This document shows positions 56,294 to 63,145 of a stretch of 63,145 nucleotides of DNA, piece by piece (position 1 is the first letter of the stretch; each line of letters opens with the position of its first letter). The stretch spans positions 1-63,145 of the forward strand of contig NZ_UWPC01000010.1 in assembly GCF_900604935.1 (NCBI RefSeq). Reading direction: 5' to 3'. The notes below the pieces were generated by a model, which saw nothing but the letters and a program-made list of their open reading frames with translations, made no database searches and had not been told where the DNA came from. The stretch comes from Vaginisenegalia massiliensis. GTDB taxonomy: Bacteria > Bacillota > Bacilli > Lactobacillales > Aerococcaceae. The position numbers and the translations under genes are program-made.

Positions 56294-56746
56294 ATGGAAA
56301 TCATCAGTTATTTTGAATCGAGTAATCCGTCAGTATGGCTCAAACAACTGGCTAATCTTGAATGGCCACCTAGTCGCCACTTGAGTCAAATGATTGGCGA
56401 GGGAGAATTTTATCATCGACTCGGTCAAACGAGTCAGTTATTCTTATTGGTAGAAGATCAATATTTGATAGGCCATTGTACCCTATCTGAGCAAGATAAT
56501 ATCTCTGATTTAAGTCGTCAACCCTGGATTGGGTATGTATATGTTCATCCTGACTATCGCGGGCAAAAATTATTTATGCATCTTTTAGCATATGCTGAGA
56601 GTTGGGCTCGGCAAAAGAGCTATAATCAAGTCTATATTTCTAGTTCGCACCAAGGACTTTATGAGCAATATGATTATCAGGTTATCGATCAGTGTTTAGA
56701 TAATAAAGGGCGTCCGACTCAAGTTTTTTGTAAAAGCTTAGACTAA
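56294..56746 (+). CDS. GNAT-family N-acetyltransferase
   Basis: 150 residues from the ATG at 56294 (GGGGAG upstream); the frame extends 12 codons further but without a ribosome site. PWIGYVYVHPDYRGQKLFMHLLAYAESWA is the acetyl-CoA-binding core (HPDYRGQ). YISSSHQGLYEQYDYQV is the typical C-terminal turn. The substrate is unknown. Confidence 0.85.
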   Translation: MEIISYFESSNPSVWLKQLANLEWPPSRHLSQMIGEGEFYHRLGQTSQLFLLVEDQYLIGHCTLSEQDNISDLSRQPWIGYVYVHPDYRGQKLFMHLLAYAESWARQKSYNQVYISSSHQGLYEQYDYQVIDQCLDNKGRPTQVFCKSLD

Positions 56747-56819
56747 AGTTGGACGTGCATCTGTCCGTGGACGTGATAAAATACAGGTAACAAATCTAGC
56801 CATCAAAGGGGTCCTATTC

Positions 56820-57359
56820 ATGAATTTAGTTATTTACCAATCGCGCTATGGTCATACTCAACAATACGCCGAATGGATTGCCCAAGAATTAACCTGTCCA
56901 CTTAAGACCTTTAAAACGGTGACACTGGCTGATATCGAAGCAGCTGACACTATTATCTTTGGTAGTGGGGTTATGGCAGGTCAATATAAGGATTTAGGCA
57001 AGTTTATCGAGTTGGTTAAGCAGTATCCAGACAAACATTATGCCTTCTTTAGTGTGAGTATTACTGACCCAGCCAAAGCAGATAATGTTGCTTTCTTAAC
57101 GAAACAAATTAATCAACGCATAGAGTTAGGGCTTCAAGAAAAGATAAAATATTTCTTCTTCCGGGGCGGGCTAGATTATGAACGAATGAATGGGTTGCAT
57201 CGTCTAATTATGCGAGTAATGATTGGTAGTCTGAAGAAAAAGCCGGCTTTATCACCCGATGACCAACGTCTAGTGGATACCTATGGCAAGCGACTAGACT
57301 ATCTTGATCGCCAGGCCATTGCCCCCTTGTTAGACTATGTTCATCAAATGAACCATTAG
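56820..57359 (+). CDS. Flavodoxin-domain protein (HemG-like)
   Basis: 179 residues. VIYQSRYGHTQQYAEWIAQEL is the FMN phosphate loop, followed by IFGSGVMAGQYKDLGKFI and YAFFSVSITDP. It fits the flavodoxin-5 / HemG-like group. It may be a quinone or protoporphyrinogen reductase; the substrate cannot be told. TGGACGTG occurs twice upstream (56750, 56768). Confidence 0.8.
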   Translation: MNLVIYQSRYGHTQQYAEWIAQELTCPLKTFKTVTLADIEAADTIIFGSGVMAGQYKDLGKFIELVKQYPDKHYAFFSVSITDPAKADNVAFLTKQINQRIELGLQEKIKYFFFRGGLDYERMNGLHRLIMRVMIGSLKKKPALSPDDQRLVDTYGKRLDYLDRQAIAPLLDYVHQMNH

Positions 57360-57504
57360 TATTTCCATCGGGAAAATCAGACAATTAATAGAGTCATTTT
57401 GGCGACTGAATTCCGCTTCTCTTAATGGAGATTGCAGAGTTCGGTCGTATTTTTTCTTAGCAAAGTTAAGCTGGGATATTCAGTGGGGAAGGAGAATGAA
57501 ATAA

Positions 57505-57552
57505 TTGACAGGGCATTTGACTGGTGGTACTCTATTTATGAAAACGCTATCA
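57505..57552 (+). promoter_or_regulatory. gltS promoter with perfect cre (CcpA) site
   Basis: TTGACA (57505-57510), 17 nt, then an extended -10 TGGTACTCT (57525-57533). TGAAAACGCTATCA (57539-57552) matches the cre consensus TGNAANCGNTNNCA at every fixed position and covers the expected start of transcription. CcpA repression in glucose is expected. The rest of the 296-nt gap holds no gene. Confidence 0.75.
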
Positions 57553-57655
57553 TTTTTGATGGGAGAGGAGAGCTGAGCAAACATCTATAGCGAAAACCCT
57601 GTTGTGACGGTGAGGTTATGGCAAGTCTTAGTCAAACAAAGAAGGGGGAGGTAGT

Positions 57656-58885
57656 ATGACAGTTGAATTGATTGACGGCGTTCAAGTTCTTAAGACAGAT
57701 ATGATTATGACGACAGCGATTGCTGGGGTCTTATTAATTTTAGGGTATTTTATTCGGAGTCGAGTTAAACTTTTTGAGCGTTTATGTATTCCAGCAGCTG
57801 TTATTGGCGGTTTTATTTTGGCCTTTTTATTAGCATTTCTGCGTTCTGCCAATATTTTACAGGTAGAGATGGATACAAGCCTGCAATTGCCTTTCATGTT
57901 AGCTTTCTTTACTTGCGTTGGCTTTGGTGGTTCCTTTAAACTGCTCAAAGCGGGTGGACGGTTACTCATTGTTTATTTAGTTGGAACTTGGTTATTAGCC
58001 GTCGTTCAAGCAGCCGTAGGGATCTCCTTGGCTAAAGTTTTGGGAATCCAACCGGTCTTAGGCTTGATGGCTGGGACCGTCTCGCTAGTTGGCGGTCATG
58101 GGAATGCAGCCGCTTTTGGCCCAGTTGCCGAAGCAGCTGGTGTGAGTGGGGCAACGACGGTTGCGGTCGCCTCAGCGACCTATGGTTTGGTAATGGGTTC
58201 CTTACTGGGCGGACCTGTTGGTGACTGGTTAATTAAACGAAACAAAGTTAAGATCGAAACGAATGAAGAAGGGTTGCAAAAAGTAGATTCGCAAGAGGTA
58301 CAAACGCCGATATCGAGTACTTTATTCTTACATCACTTATCATTAATATTCGTTTTTATGGCTTTTGGAACGGTCTTTTCGGCTCTAGTAGGACTGTTAA
58401 ACTTGAAGAATTTTGCTATCCCATCTTATGTGGGTGCTATGTTCTTAGCGATTCTATTTAGAAATATTAATGATAAACATCAATTATTCGAGTTTGATGC
58501 GCGTATCATTGATTTAATTACCGATATTGGTCTTGGTTTCTTCTTAACGATGGCGATTATGACTTTGAAAGTCTGGGAATTAGTTGACTTAGCTTTACCT
58601 CTAATTGTGATCTTACTTGTCCAAACGGTTGTACTCTTCTTCTTTGTCGTTCTGCTCTTATTCCCTGCATTGAAGAAAAATTATGATGCCGGTGTATTAT
58701 CGGGCGGCTTCATGGGTTGGGGCCTAGGAATTGCGGCGACAGCGGTTGTCTGTATGTCAGCTATTTGTGAAAAGTATGATTTACGGTCAACAAAGGCCTT
58801 CGTGATTGCACCTCTATGTGGAGCGGTCTTCGTCGACGTCTTCGCTATTCCAACTATCATTACCTGTATCTCGATGTTCTCGTAG
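57656..58885 (+). CDS. gltS: Sodium/glutamate symporter
   Basis: 409 residues, about ten membrane segments in two repeats. LPFMLAFFTCVGFGGSFKLLKAGG and LMAGTVSLVGGHGNAAAFGPVAEAAG with GWGLGIAATAVVCM are typical GltS motifs. It imports glutamate with sodium. AAGGGGGAGG precedes the ATG. It stands alone behind a cre-controlled promoter. Confidence 0.95.
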   Translation: MTVELIDGVQVLKTDMIMTTAIAGVLLILGYFIRSRVKLFERLCIPAAVIGGFILAFLLAFLRSANILQVEMDTSLQLPFMLAFFTCVGFGGSFKLLKAGGRLLIVYLVGTWLLAVVQAAVGISLAKVLGIQPVLGLMAGTVSLVGGHGNAAAFGPVAEAAGVSGATTVAVASATYGLVMGSLLGGPVGDWLIKRNKVKIETNEEGLQKVDSQEVQTPISSTLFLHHLSLIFVFMAFGTVFSALVGLLNLKNFAIPSYVGAMFLAILFRNINDKHQLFEFDARIIDLITDIGLGFFLTMAIMTLKVWELVDLALPLIVILLVQTVVLFFFVVLLLFPALKKNYDAGVLSGGFMGWGLGIAATAVVCMSAICEKYDLRSTKAFVIAPLCGAVFVDVFAIPTIITCISMFS

Positions 58886-59297
58886 TGACATTTGTAAATT
58901 AGAGTTAATTAGGAATATTTTGAGTTACTGGAAAAATCAAAAAATGAAAATGCCATGATTAATTCAAAGCGAATCTAAGTTAAAAATAACTAGTTCTTAT
59001 AGAATTGGACAATATAAACTTAGACGCATTGATTAAATCATGGTTTTTTATTTATTCATCTTGGATAATGAAAACCTCAAATTCATTACAAAGGAGTGTA
59101 AGTGTGCTAATATTGAAAAAAATACCACTTACTCATTTATAGGAGCATATAAATCACCTAAATAGCTTGACCTAATTTTCAAAAAGACTGATAAGCTAAT
59201 TAGCAGAGGTAAAGAAGGTAATTGAGAAACTATTCTGCATGGAACTATAAAATATATCTATTAACTATAACTTTAGATAAAAGGATAAAAGAATGAT
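58886..59297. other. Intergenic region: possible gltS terminator and regulator promoter
   Basis: 412 nt. CCATGATT (58953-58960) and AATCATGG (59037-59044), followed by T6, could form a large-loop terminator with a smaller inner hairpin. TTGAGA (59222-59227) and TATAAA (59246-59251), 18 nt apart, are a candidate promoter for the RpiR gene. No gene is seen. Confidence 0.35.
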
Positions 59298-60056
59298 ATG
59301 AATGAAATTAGTTTTTTGAAGTTAAGAAATAAATTAAGTGAATCTGAAAAAGTGATTTTTGATTATTGCATTCAACATCGTAAGGACTTAGATGCTTTTA
59401 CGATACAGTGCTTATCAAAAAAATTATTTGTTTCTCCTGCTAGTATTTCTAGAATGGCTCAAAGATTAGGTTTTTCTGGATATAAGGAGTTTAAGTATAC
59501 TTTATTGTTTTTAAATACTAAGGAGATTCCTATTTCGGATAGTTTTACTTCTTTGGTAAAAGATTATCAACTTTTAATACAAGAAAATTTGTCGGGTTCT
59601 CTTTCGCAGCTAAATGATGAGCGCATAAATAAATTTCAAGAGTTAATTTTGAAAGCTCAAAATATTGAAGTGTTTGCTGTAGGAGGGTCTTGTGTGAATG
59701 GACAAGACTTTTCTCGAAAATTACAAAGTCTAAATCTTAATATTTTTGCTAGAAAAGATTGGGATGAATTGGTTCGAGTGTCTCAAAATTTGAAAAACAA
59801 AGATTTAGCAGTATTCTTTAGTCAGTCAGGACAAACAAAATTAATTTTGGATTGTGCTAAAAATTTGAATAAGAATAATGTATCAATTATTTCTTTTGTT
59901 GCAAATAAAGATGCGACATTACTATCACTATCTAAATTAGGCTTTGTATGTCCTTGTATTTATCATTATAAAAATGACGCGGATCTTAGTTCTAGGATTA
60001 TGTTTAATCTTGTAAGTGATTTATTAATATGGAAACTTGCTGAAAATATTTCCTAA
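59298..60056 (+). CDS. RpiR/MurR-family transcriptional regulator
   Basis: 252 residues. The N-terminal helix-turn-helix (LFVSPASISRMAQRLGFSGYKEFK) is typical of RpiR proteins. The C-terminal SIS sugar-phosphate-binding domain has VFAVGGSCVNGQDFSRKLQ and LAVFFSQSGQTKLILDCAK. It likely senses the sugar phosphate made by the PTS permease next to it. The ribosome site (AAAAGGAT) is a little far from the ATG. Confidence 0.88.
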   Translation: MNEISFLKLRNKLSESEKVIFDYCIQHRKDLDAFTIQCLSKKLFVSPASISRMAQRLGFSGYKEFKYTLLFLNTKEIPISDSFTSLVKDYQLLIQENLSGSLSQLNDERINKFQELILKAQNIEVFAVGGSCVNGQDFSRKLQSLNLNIFARKDWDELVRVSQNLKNKDLAVFFSQSGQTKLILDCAKNLNKNNVSIISFVANKDATLLSLSKLGFVCPCIYHYKNDADLSSRIMFNLVSDLLIWKLAENIS

Positions 60057-60118
60057 GTATGGAAAAAATTTTCGCAAATCATGAAAACGATTACTTGTGC
60101 TATTTTATTGACTATAAT
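60042..60118 (+). promoter_or_regulatory. PTS operon promoter with cre and paired GAAA/TTTC sites
   Basis: TATAAT (60113-60118) with TTACTT (60091-60096) forms a promoter. The 15-mer ATGAAAACGATTACT (60081-60095) matches cre (WTGNAANCGNWNNCW) and overlaps the -35. GAAAATATTTC (60042-60052) and GAAAAAATTTTC (60062-60073) are dyads that may bind the RpiR protein; together they also form a hairpin over the stop codon of the regulator gene. Confidence 0.5.
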
Positions 60119-60140
60119 GTAAGTAAAGGAGATGAGTTTA

Positions 60141-61697
60141 TTGAAGACAAAAAGTAGTAAAATGGAATTTTTCCAAGGGTTAGGTAAAACATTTATGTTA
60201 CCAGTTGCATTATTAGCTTTTATGGGCTTATTGTTGGGGATTGGAAGTTCATTTACTAGTCCTGCAGTTATTAAGCAATTACCATTTCTTGGCAATCCAA
60301 CTTTGCAACTATTCTTTAGTTTTATTTCTACTATTGGGGGATTTGCCTTCTCTTATTTACCAGTTATGTTTGCTATGGCTATTCCTTTAGGATTAGTGAG
60401 AAAGGAAAAAGGTGTAGCCGCATTTGCTGGATTTGTAGGATATACAGTAATGAATCTAGCTATAAATTTTGTCCTAAATGCTCGAGGAATGCTTGCTAAT
60501 GAAGAACAATTAAGAACTTCTGGTCAAGGTATGGTATTTGGTATTCAAACCCTTGAGATGGGAGTATTAGGTGGAATTATTGCGGGATTGATTGTTTATA
60601 AGCTTCATAAGCGGTTTTATAGAATTCAACTTCATGATAGTTTTTCATTCTTTTCTGGTGTTCGCTTTGTACCTATAGTTTCTTCGTTAGTTCTAGCACT
60701 AACTGGATTAATTATTCCGTTTGTTTGGCCTTTATTTGCTACCGGAATTGCGTTAATTGGTATCGCAATTCAAAAATCAGGTGTTTTTGGTCCATTCCTA
60801 TTTGGTTCAGGAGAGCGGTTATTATTACCGTTTGGATTACATCATATATTGGTAGCCATGATTCGATTCACACAGGCTGGAGGTACGGAAACGGTTGCTG
60901 GGCATGAAGTTTCAGGAGCATTGAATATTTTTTATGAACAATTGAGTAAAGGTGTTCCTATTTCCCCCCAAGCGACTGCCTTTTTGTCTCAAGGTAAAAT
61001 GCCGACATTTATATTTGGACTTCCTGCGGTAGCCTTAGCAATGTACCATACTGCGGCACCAGAAAGAAGGGCTTCCATTAAGGGATTGCTTCTTTCTGGA
61101 GTAGTAGCTACTGCTGTAACAGGAATTACAGAACCAATTGAATTTTTATTCTTATTTGTTAGCCCTCTTTTGTGGTTCTTCCATGTTGTTATGACTGGCT
61201 TAGGATTTATGGTCATGTCTATGTTGGGGGTGACAATTGGTAATACTGATGGCGGAATCTTAGATTTCTTGATTTTTGGTTTACTCCAAGGAAATGGAAC
61301 TAAGTGGTATCTTGTTATTATTGTGGGACTGTTTTGGTTTGCAATTTATTATTTTGTATTTAAGACGGTAATAATAAAGAAAAACTTGCCGACCCCTGGC
61401 CGTATAATAAAATATGAAGATACAATTTACTCTGAAGAGGAATTAAAATCTAAAGGTAGTAGTCAATATGATGCAGAAGAAATTTTAAAGGCATTAGGGG
61501 GTAAAGAAAATTTAATATCTTTAGATAACTGTGTCACACGATTACGATTAGTAGTTGAAGATGATTCTCGAGTGAAAGATGAAAAATTAAAAGAATTGGG
61601 TGCGCTGGGTGTTGTTCATCTTGATACACAAAATATACAAGTAATTATAGGAACAAAGGTAACAACGGTTCGTAACGAATTAGAAGAGTTACTCTAA
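60141..61697 (+). CDS. PTS EIICB permease, glucose/maltose type (MalX-like)
   Basis: 518 residues from the TTG at 60141. The ATG at 60132 directly abuts AAAGGAG, while the TTG has 9-nt spacing. The EIIC part (about 1-420) has ten or so membrane segments with the GITEPIEFLFLFV signature of the glucose superfamily. The EIIB part has the phospho-Cys in SLDNCVTRLRL. No EIIA is fused, so a separate EIIA is needed. It takes up and phosphorylates a sugar. The pairing with a MalY-like gene recalls E. coli malX-malY. Confidence 0.9.
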   Translation: MKTKSSKMEFFQGLGKTFMLPVALLAFMGLLLGIGSSFTSPAVIKQLPFLGNPTLQLFFSFISTIGGFAFSYLPVMFAMAIPLGLVRKEKGVAAFAGFVGYTVMNLAINFVLNARGMLANEEQLRTSGQGMVFGIQTLEMGVLGGIIAGLIVYKLHKRFYRIQLHDSFSFFSGVRFVPIVSSLVLALTGLIIPFVWPLFATGIALIGIAIQKSGVFGPFLFGSGERLLLPFGLHHILVAMIRFTQAGGTETVAGHEVSGALNIFYEQLSKGVPISPQATAFLSQGKMPTFIFGLPAVALAMYHTAAPERRASIKGLLLSGVVATAVTGITEPIEFLFLFVSPLLWFFHVVMTGLGFMVMSMLGVTIGNTDGGILDFLIFGLLQGNGTKWYLVIIVGLFWFAIYYFVFKTVIIKKNLPTPGRIIKYEDTIYSEEELKSKGSSQYDAEEILKALGGKENLISLDNCVTRLRLVVEDDSRVKDEKLKELGALGVVHLDTQNIQVIIGTKVTTVRNELEELL

Positions 61698-61709
61698 GGT
61701 AGGGATTAT

Positions 61710-62879
61710 ATGGACTTTAATCAAATAATTGATCGACGGGGGACATACTGTACTCAATGGGATTATGTGGCTGATCGCTTTGGACAGGCGAATCTATTAC
61801 CTTTTACTATTTCTGATACTGATTTTTTGTTACCAAAAGAAATAATAGAAATACTTCATCATCGGGTCGACCATGGAGTTTTTGGTTATAGTCGATGGAA
61901 CCATGATGATTTTAAAAATTGTGTCAAAAAATGGTTTGATGATCAATTTGATGCCAAAATTGAAAGCGAATGGATTACATATAGCCCAAGTGTCATTTAC
62001 GCGGTATCTCAACTAATCAAGATAAAGTCTGAGGTTGGCCAAGGAGTTATTATTCAAACTCCGGCTTATGATGCTTTCTTTAAAACAATTAGGCAGAATG
62101 ATCGATTAGTTGTTGAAAATCCACTAATTTATACGGACGGGAAATATTTTATAGATTTTGTTGATTTAGAAAAATTAATGAGTAAAAAAGAGAATAGAAT
62201 ATTGTTATTTTGCTCCCCGCATAATCCTTCTGGACGAGTGTGGACAAAGGATGAATTAGATAAAGTAATATCTTTATGTAAGAAGTATGATGTCTTCCTA
62301 ATTTCGGATGAAATTCATATGGATATTGTTAGAAAATCTTTCAAGCATATACCTATAACTGAAATGATTCAAGAAAACGTGGCTTTATTGACGTCTGGAT
62401 CGAAAACATTCAATTTTGCCGGCTTACTATTTTCTTATCTTTTGATTCCGGATAATGAAACTAAAGAATTATTTTTAATTCAGTTAAAGAATGCAGATGG
62501 ACTTTCTTCCCCAAGTGTATTAGGAATGTTAGCAACTATGACAGCTTATTCAAAATGTGGTAGTTGGGTTCAGGACTTAAATGAATACATTCAAAGTAAT
62601 GAATTATTTGTAAAAAAATTTTTGAAAGAGAATTGCCCGTGCATTGTTCCTGTAAACTCAGAGGCTACTTATTTAATGTGGTTGGATATTTCAAAAATGA
62701 GAGTTGAAATGAATCAGCTGCAAAATTGGTTAGTGAATAAAGGAAAAGTTGCTATTATGAACGGAATTGTTTATGGGGGTAATGGAGAACAATTTTTAAG
62801 ACTAAATATTGGATGTTCAAAGGGGAAAATAGAACAAGGGTTATTGCGGTTAAAAGAAGTTTATAACTCTCTAATGTAA
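61710..62879 (+). CDS. MalY/PatB-type PLP aminotransferase or C-S lyase
   Basis: 389 residues. Fold type I PLP motifs: ISDTDFLLPKEIIEIL, FCSPHNPSGRVW, LISDEIHMDIV and the PLP Lys in LTSGSKTFNFAG. PatB/MalY proteins cleave cystathionine, and E. coli MalY also modulates the maltose regulator. Here it lies 12 nt after a MalX-like PTS gene, so a regulatory role is possible. A terminator follows at 62979. Confidence 0.88.
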   Translation: MDFNQIIDRRGTYCTQWDYVADRFGQANLLPFTISDTDFLLPKEIIEILHHRVDHGVFGYSRWNHDDFKNCVKKWFDDQFDAKIESEWITYSPSVIYAVSQLIKIKSEVGQGVIIQTPAYDAFFKTIRQNDRLVVENPLIYTDGKYFIDFVDLEKLMSKKENRILLFCSPHNPSGRVWTKDELDKVISLCKKYDVFLISDEIHMDIVRKSFKHIPITEMIQENVALLTSGSKTFNFAGLLFSYLLIPDNETKELFLIQLKNADGLSSPSVLGMLATMTAYSKCGSWVQDLNEYIQSNELFVKKFLKENCPCIVPVNSEATYLMWLDISKMRVEMNQLQNWLVNKGKVAIMNGIVYGGNGEQFLRLNIGCSKGKIEQGLLRLKEVYNSLM

Positions 62880-62978
62880 GAGATATACATAATAAAGAAG
62901 AGGACTATTTATAAAATGATAATAAGTCATTTTTAATATAGCTTCATGTAAAAAATAATATCAAATGTTTTAATGAAG

Positions 62979-63020
62979 AAGCGTCTGAGAATCGCCTAAG
63001 ATTTTCAGACGTTTTTTATT
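62979..63020 (+). terminator. Terminator of the PTS-MalY operon
   Basis: CGTCTGA with an inner AATC pairs with GATT and TCAGACG around GCCTAA (about 62983-63012), followed by TTTTTT. Confidence 0.85.
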
Positions 63021-63035
63021 ACAACGTAATAAAAC

Positions 63036-63138
63036 CACCCGTTTTACGGGTGAGCTGCCAAGAGCTTTAGCGTTAAAAACTCCTTTCGATTATACTTAAA
63101 TGTGGCTACCAACCGCATTAAGATCGAAAGGAGTTTTT
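63036..63138 (+). mobile_element. Left end of an IS200/IS605-type element (running off the window)
   Basis: A short hairpin CACCCG/CGGGTG (63036-63052) near the end is typical of the left-end palindrome of IS200/IS605 elements, which move as single strands. A long hairpin follows: AAAAACTCCTTTCGAT (63075-63090) with ATCGAAAGGAGTTTTT (63123-63138), 16 bp perfect. Its right arm buries AAAGGAG, the ribosome site of the next gene, as known for IS200. The family call is an inference from this layout. Confidence 0.55.
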
Positions 63139-63140
63139 CT

Positions 63141-63145
63141 ATGTC
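63141..63145 (+). CDS. Start of a truncated gene, probably TnpA transposase
   Basis: An ATG at 63141 follows AAAGGAG (63127-63133) by 7 nt; the frame begins Met-Ser and leaves the window. The hairpin context suggests the Y1 transposase of an IS200-type element. Only two codons are visible. Confidence 0.45.

Overview
The window looks like a chromosomal stretch of a low-GC Gram-positive of the order Lactobacillales. The evidence is the CIRCE-controlled groES-groEL operon, the Rex repressor, CcpA-type cre sites, a YSIRK-like signal peptide, an LPXTG sortase signal, CpsB/C/D-type capsule regulators and strong AGGAGG ribosome sites. A family such as Aerococcaceae is plausible, but the sequence alone does not settle genus or species. 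Almost every gene is on the + strand.

Layout. 1-120: 5' end of a minus-strand IS3-like transposase, with its ribosome site buried in a perfect hairpin. 187-7045: DUF1801 protein, ABC-F ATPase (minus), a large LPXTG surface protein with a CAP-like domain, and Rex. 7345-15871: an operon-like run with a complete Lpl/Yes-type ABC importer (ATPase, two permeases, binding protein), a metallophosphoesterase, a MATE transporter, a YesL protein and a DeoR regulator. 16062-18166: groES-groEL under CIRCE. 18361-33896: first polysaccharide locus, with glycosyltransferases, polymerase-like protein, acyltransferase, YfhO protein, WbaP/CpsE-type priming transferase, Wzx flippase and UDP-galactopyranose mutase. 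It is interrupted by a YSIRK surface protein with seven 62-residue repeats and a C39-like C-terminus. 34204-53000: second polysaccharide locus, with a bacillosamine-type set (dehydratase, aminotransferase, acetyltransferase, PglC-like primer), CpsC/CpsD/CpsB, LytR-CpsA-Psr, a very AT-rich specific block (glycosyltransferases, Wzy, Wzx, a frameshifted acetyltransferase), WecB/WecC for UDP-ManNAcA, and GalU.

53082-53306 holds a compact run of stem-loops ending in a strong terminator, a candidate small RNA. 53345-55688 holds a ComK-like protein divergent from a sigma-70-family factor, which is followed by DUF1659 and DUF2922 genes. This is the most promising little-described module in the window. 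55784-58885 holds small genes (GNAT, flavodoxin) and gltS with a perfect cre at its promoter. 59298-62879 is an RpiR regulator followed by a MalX-like PTS permease and a MalY/PatB-like aminotransferase. The right end (63036-63145) looks like the left end of an IS200/IS605-type element, again with a hairpin-buried ribosome site.

How the parts fit together: the two polysaccharide loci each carry their own priming transferase, flippase and polymerase candidate, so two different polymers are likely. Only the second has CpsBCD and LCP genes, which may serve both. The transport operons at 7.3-15.9 kb and 59.3-62.9 kb are each paired with a local regulator, and CcpA probably adds glucose control at gltS and the PTS gene.
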